From JAKFWF01 sp031367505 (GTDB lineage Bacteria; Pseudomonadota; Alphaproteobacteria; Rhizobiales; Hyphomicrobiaceae), in the NCBI GenBank assembly GCA_031367505.1, contig JANLPY010000148.1:1-64000 (forward strand): 64,000 nt of DNA, read 5' to 3'. Below the pieces are notes generated by a model. That model saw nothing but the letters and a program-made list of their open reading frames with translations, did not search any database and was not told the DNA's origin. Numbering within the stretch: position 1 is the first letter of the stretch; each line of letters opens with the position of its first letter. Positions 63,293-64,000 of the stretch are shown piece by piece. The translations under genes and the position numbers were made by a program.

Positions 63293-64000
63293 TCATTTCA
63301 CCACAAAATCCAGGCTGGCCTTCGACAACACTTCGGAGCCAGCCTCAGTAACCAAACTTGTACGGCCAAGCGTTGCTGCCAACCCAGTCGTATCGTCGAA
63401 TATGATCATGTGGATGAAGAATACCATCCCTGGTGCTGCAATTACCGGATTGTCCTTAAAGAGCATCGGCCAGTCCATCCAATTCGGAGCAAACGTCGTG
63501 CCGAGCGAGTAGCCGCATGCGTTGAGCCGTGCTCCCGATAACCCAGCCGCATCGAGCGACTTTGCATGGGCATCGAAAACCTCGCCAACGGCGCGCCCCG
63601 GCTTCAAGGCTGCCTCGCAGGCGAGCAGAGCATCTTGCGCAGCTTTCCATAATTCGAGTTGTCGTGCCGGCGGTTTACCAATCCGCAAGGTGCGCATCAA
63701 AGCCGAATGATAATGCCGATAGGTGCCGGCCCACTCGAGCGTCAGTTGGTCTTTGGCATCGAGATTGCGGCGTCCGGTGAAATACCGGCACATCAGCGCC
63801 CCGGGTCCGGAACCGATGATGAATTCGTTACCCGGATCATCGCCTCCGCCACGAAAGATCTCGCCGTGCATGGCGGCCAGAATATCGCCCTCGAAGGCGC
63901 CGGGCTTGGCGGTATCAACAGCCGCATCCCATGCCTTATCCGCCAACTCGGCGGCGCGCCGGACATAAGTGATCTCGGCCGGGCTCTTTATCAGGCGCAG
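63293..64000 (-). CDS. M24 (creatinase/aminopeptidase P-like) protein with degenerate metal site, partial
   Basis: The gene runs off the right edge; about 236 residues are seen, reading in from LIKSPAEITYVRRAAELADKAW. The pita-bread fold is recognisable, but four of the five metal ligands of aminopeptidase P are replaced: LEWAG for (L)DxG, SALMRT for SDITRT, GYSLG for GHxxG and FIHM for the first Glu; only the final Glu (VTEAG) remains. Such a site resembles creatinase, which needs no metal, or a non-peptidase offshoot. It is followed by coaBC after 13 bases. The missing N-terminal domain prevents a finer call. Confidence 0.8.
   Translation of the reverse strand: MRLIKSPAEITYVRRAAELADKAWDAAVDTAKPGAFEGDILAAMHGEIFRGGGDDPGNEFIIGSGPGALMCRYFTGRRNLDAKDQLTLEWAGTYRHYHSALMRTLRIGKPPARQLELWKAAQDALLACEAALKPGRAVGEVFDAHAKSLDAAGLSGARLNACGYSLGTTFAPNWMDWPMLFKDNPVIAAPGMVFFIHMIIFDDTTGLAATLGRTSLVTEAGSEVLSKASLDFVVK

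Overview
The window looks like chromosome of a GC-rich alphaproteobacterium, most likely Hyphomicrobiales (Bradyrhizobium / Rhodopseudomonas / Xanthobacteraceae-like). Reasons: an Aap-type general amino-acid transporter, a MarR - OmpR - EnvZ-like trio divergent from ilvE, many ABC-transporter and small-molecule catabolism genes, short intergenic gaps and ATGA stop/start overlaps. This is judged from gene content only; no rRNA or tRNA gene and no CRISPR array was seen.

Two zones differ in character. Bases 1-26,700 are a plastic zone with many broken genes: a group II intron reverse transcriptase with two frameshifts, an RraA-family fragment, a hydantoin/Asp-Glu racemase head cut by an IS21 istA remnant, a tyrosine integrase without its catalytic end, an HlyD adaptor with an internal deletion next to pieces of an Ig-repeat surface protein, and a small membrane gene with an in-frame stop. 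Intact islands within it are a HemL-like aminotransferase with aapJQM but no aapP (2.3-7.1 kb); a locus of predicted exported or membrane proteins with a caspase-TPR protein (frameshifted), a Pro-rich TPR protein, two coupled ClpP-like exported proteins, a radical SAM/SPASM protein lacking its iron-sulfur motif and a membrane TPR protein (7.4-16.8 kb); an SBP-permease-ATPase-amidohydrolase operon (18.6-23.1 kb, minus strand); and an ArsR/SRPBCC pair with a very clear promoter and two operators (24.0-24.9 kb).

Bases 26,800-64,000 are densely coded and mostly intact. From 26.8 to 42.9 kb lies an apparent catabolic cluster: gamma-glutamyltransferase, a molybdenum hydroxylase large subunit, an FAH-family enzyme, an isocitrate-lyase/PEP-mutase-family enzyme, an isochorismatase-family amidase, a five-gene branched-chain-amino-acid-type ABC transporter, a flavoprotein, a hydantoinase-like cyclic amidohydrolase and a PhnZ-like HD protein. 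Together they suggest uptake and opening of a nitrogen heterocycle or cyclic amide; the substrate is unknown. Next come the two-component/MarR regulators, ilvE, a small monooxygenase, a molybdopterin oxidoreductase, an EamA transporter, a GH3 beta-glucosidase, a fumarylacetoacetase/maleylacetoacetate isomerase divergent pair, two metallophosphoesterases, an E1-like MoeB/ThiF homolog, a DUF433/DUF5615 toxin-antitoxin-like pair, cysK, dut, coaBC and a degenerate-site M24 protein running off the right edge.

The strongest non-gene signals are the ArsR promoter with its paired operators (24,828-24,895) and GC-rich hairpins placed between the binding-protein gene and the first permease gene in both plus-strand amino-acid ABC operons (4,790-4,819 and 36,104-36,136).
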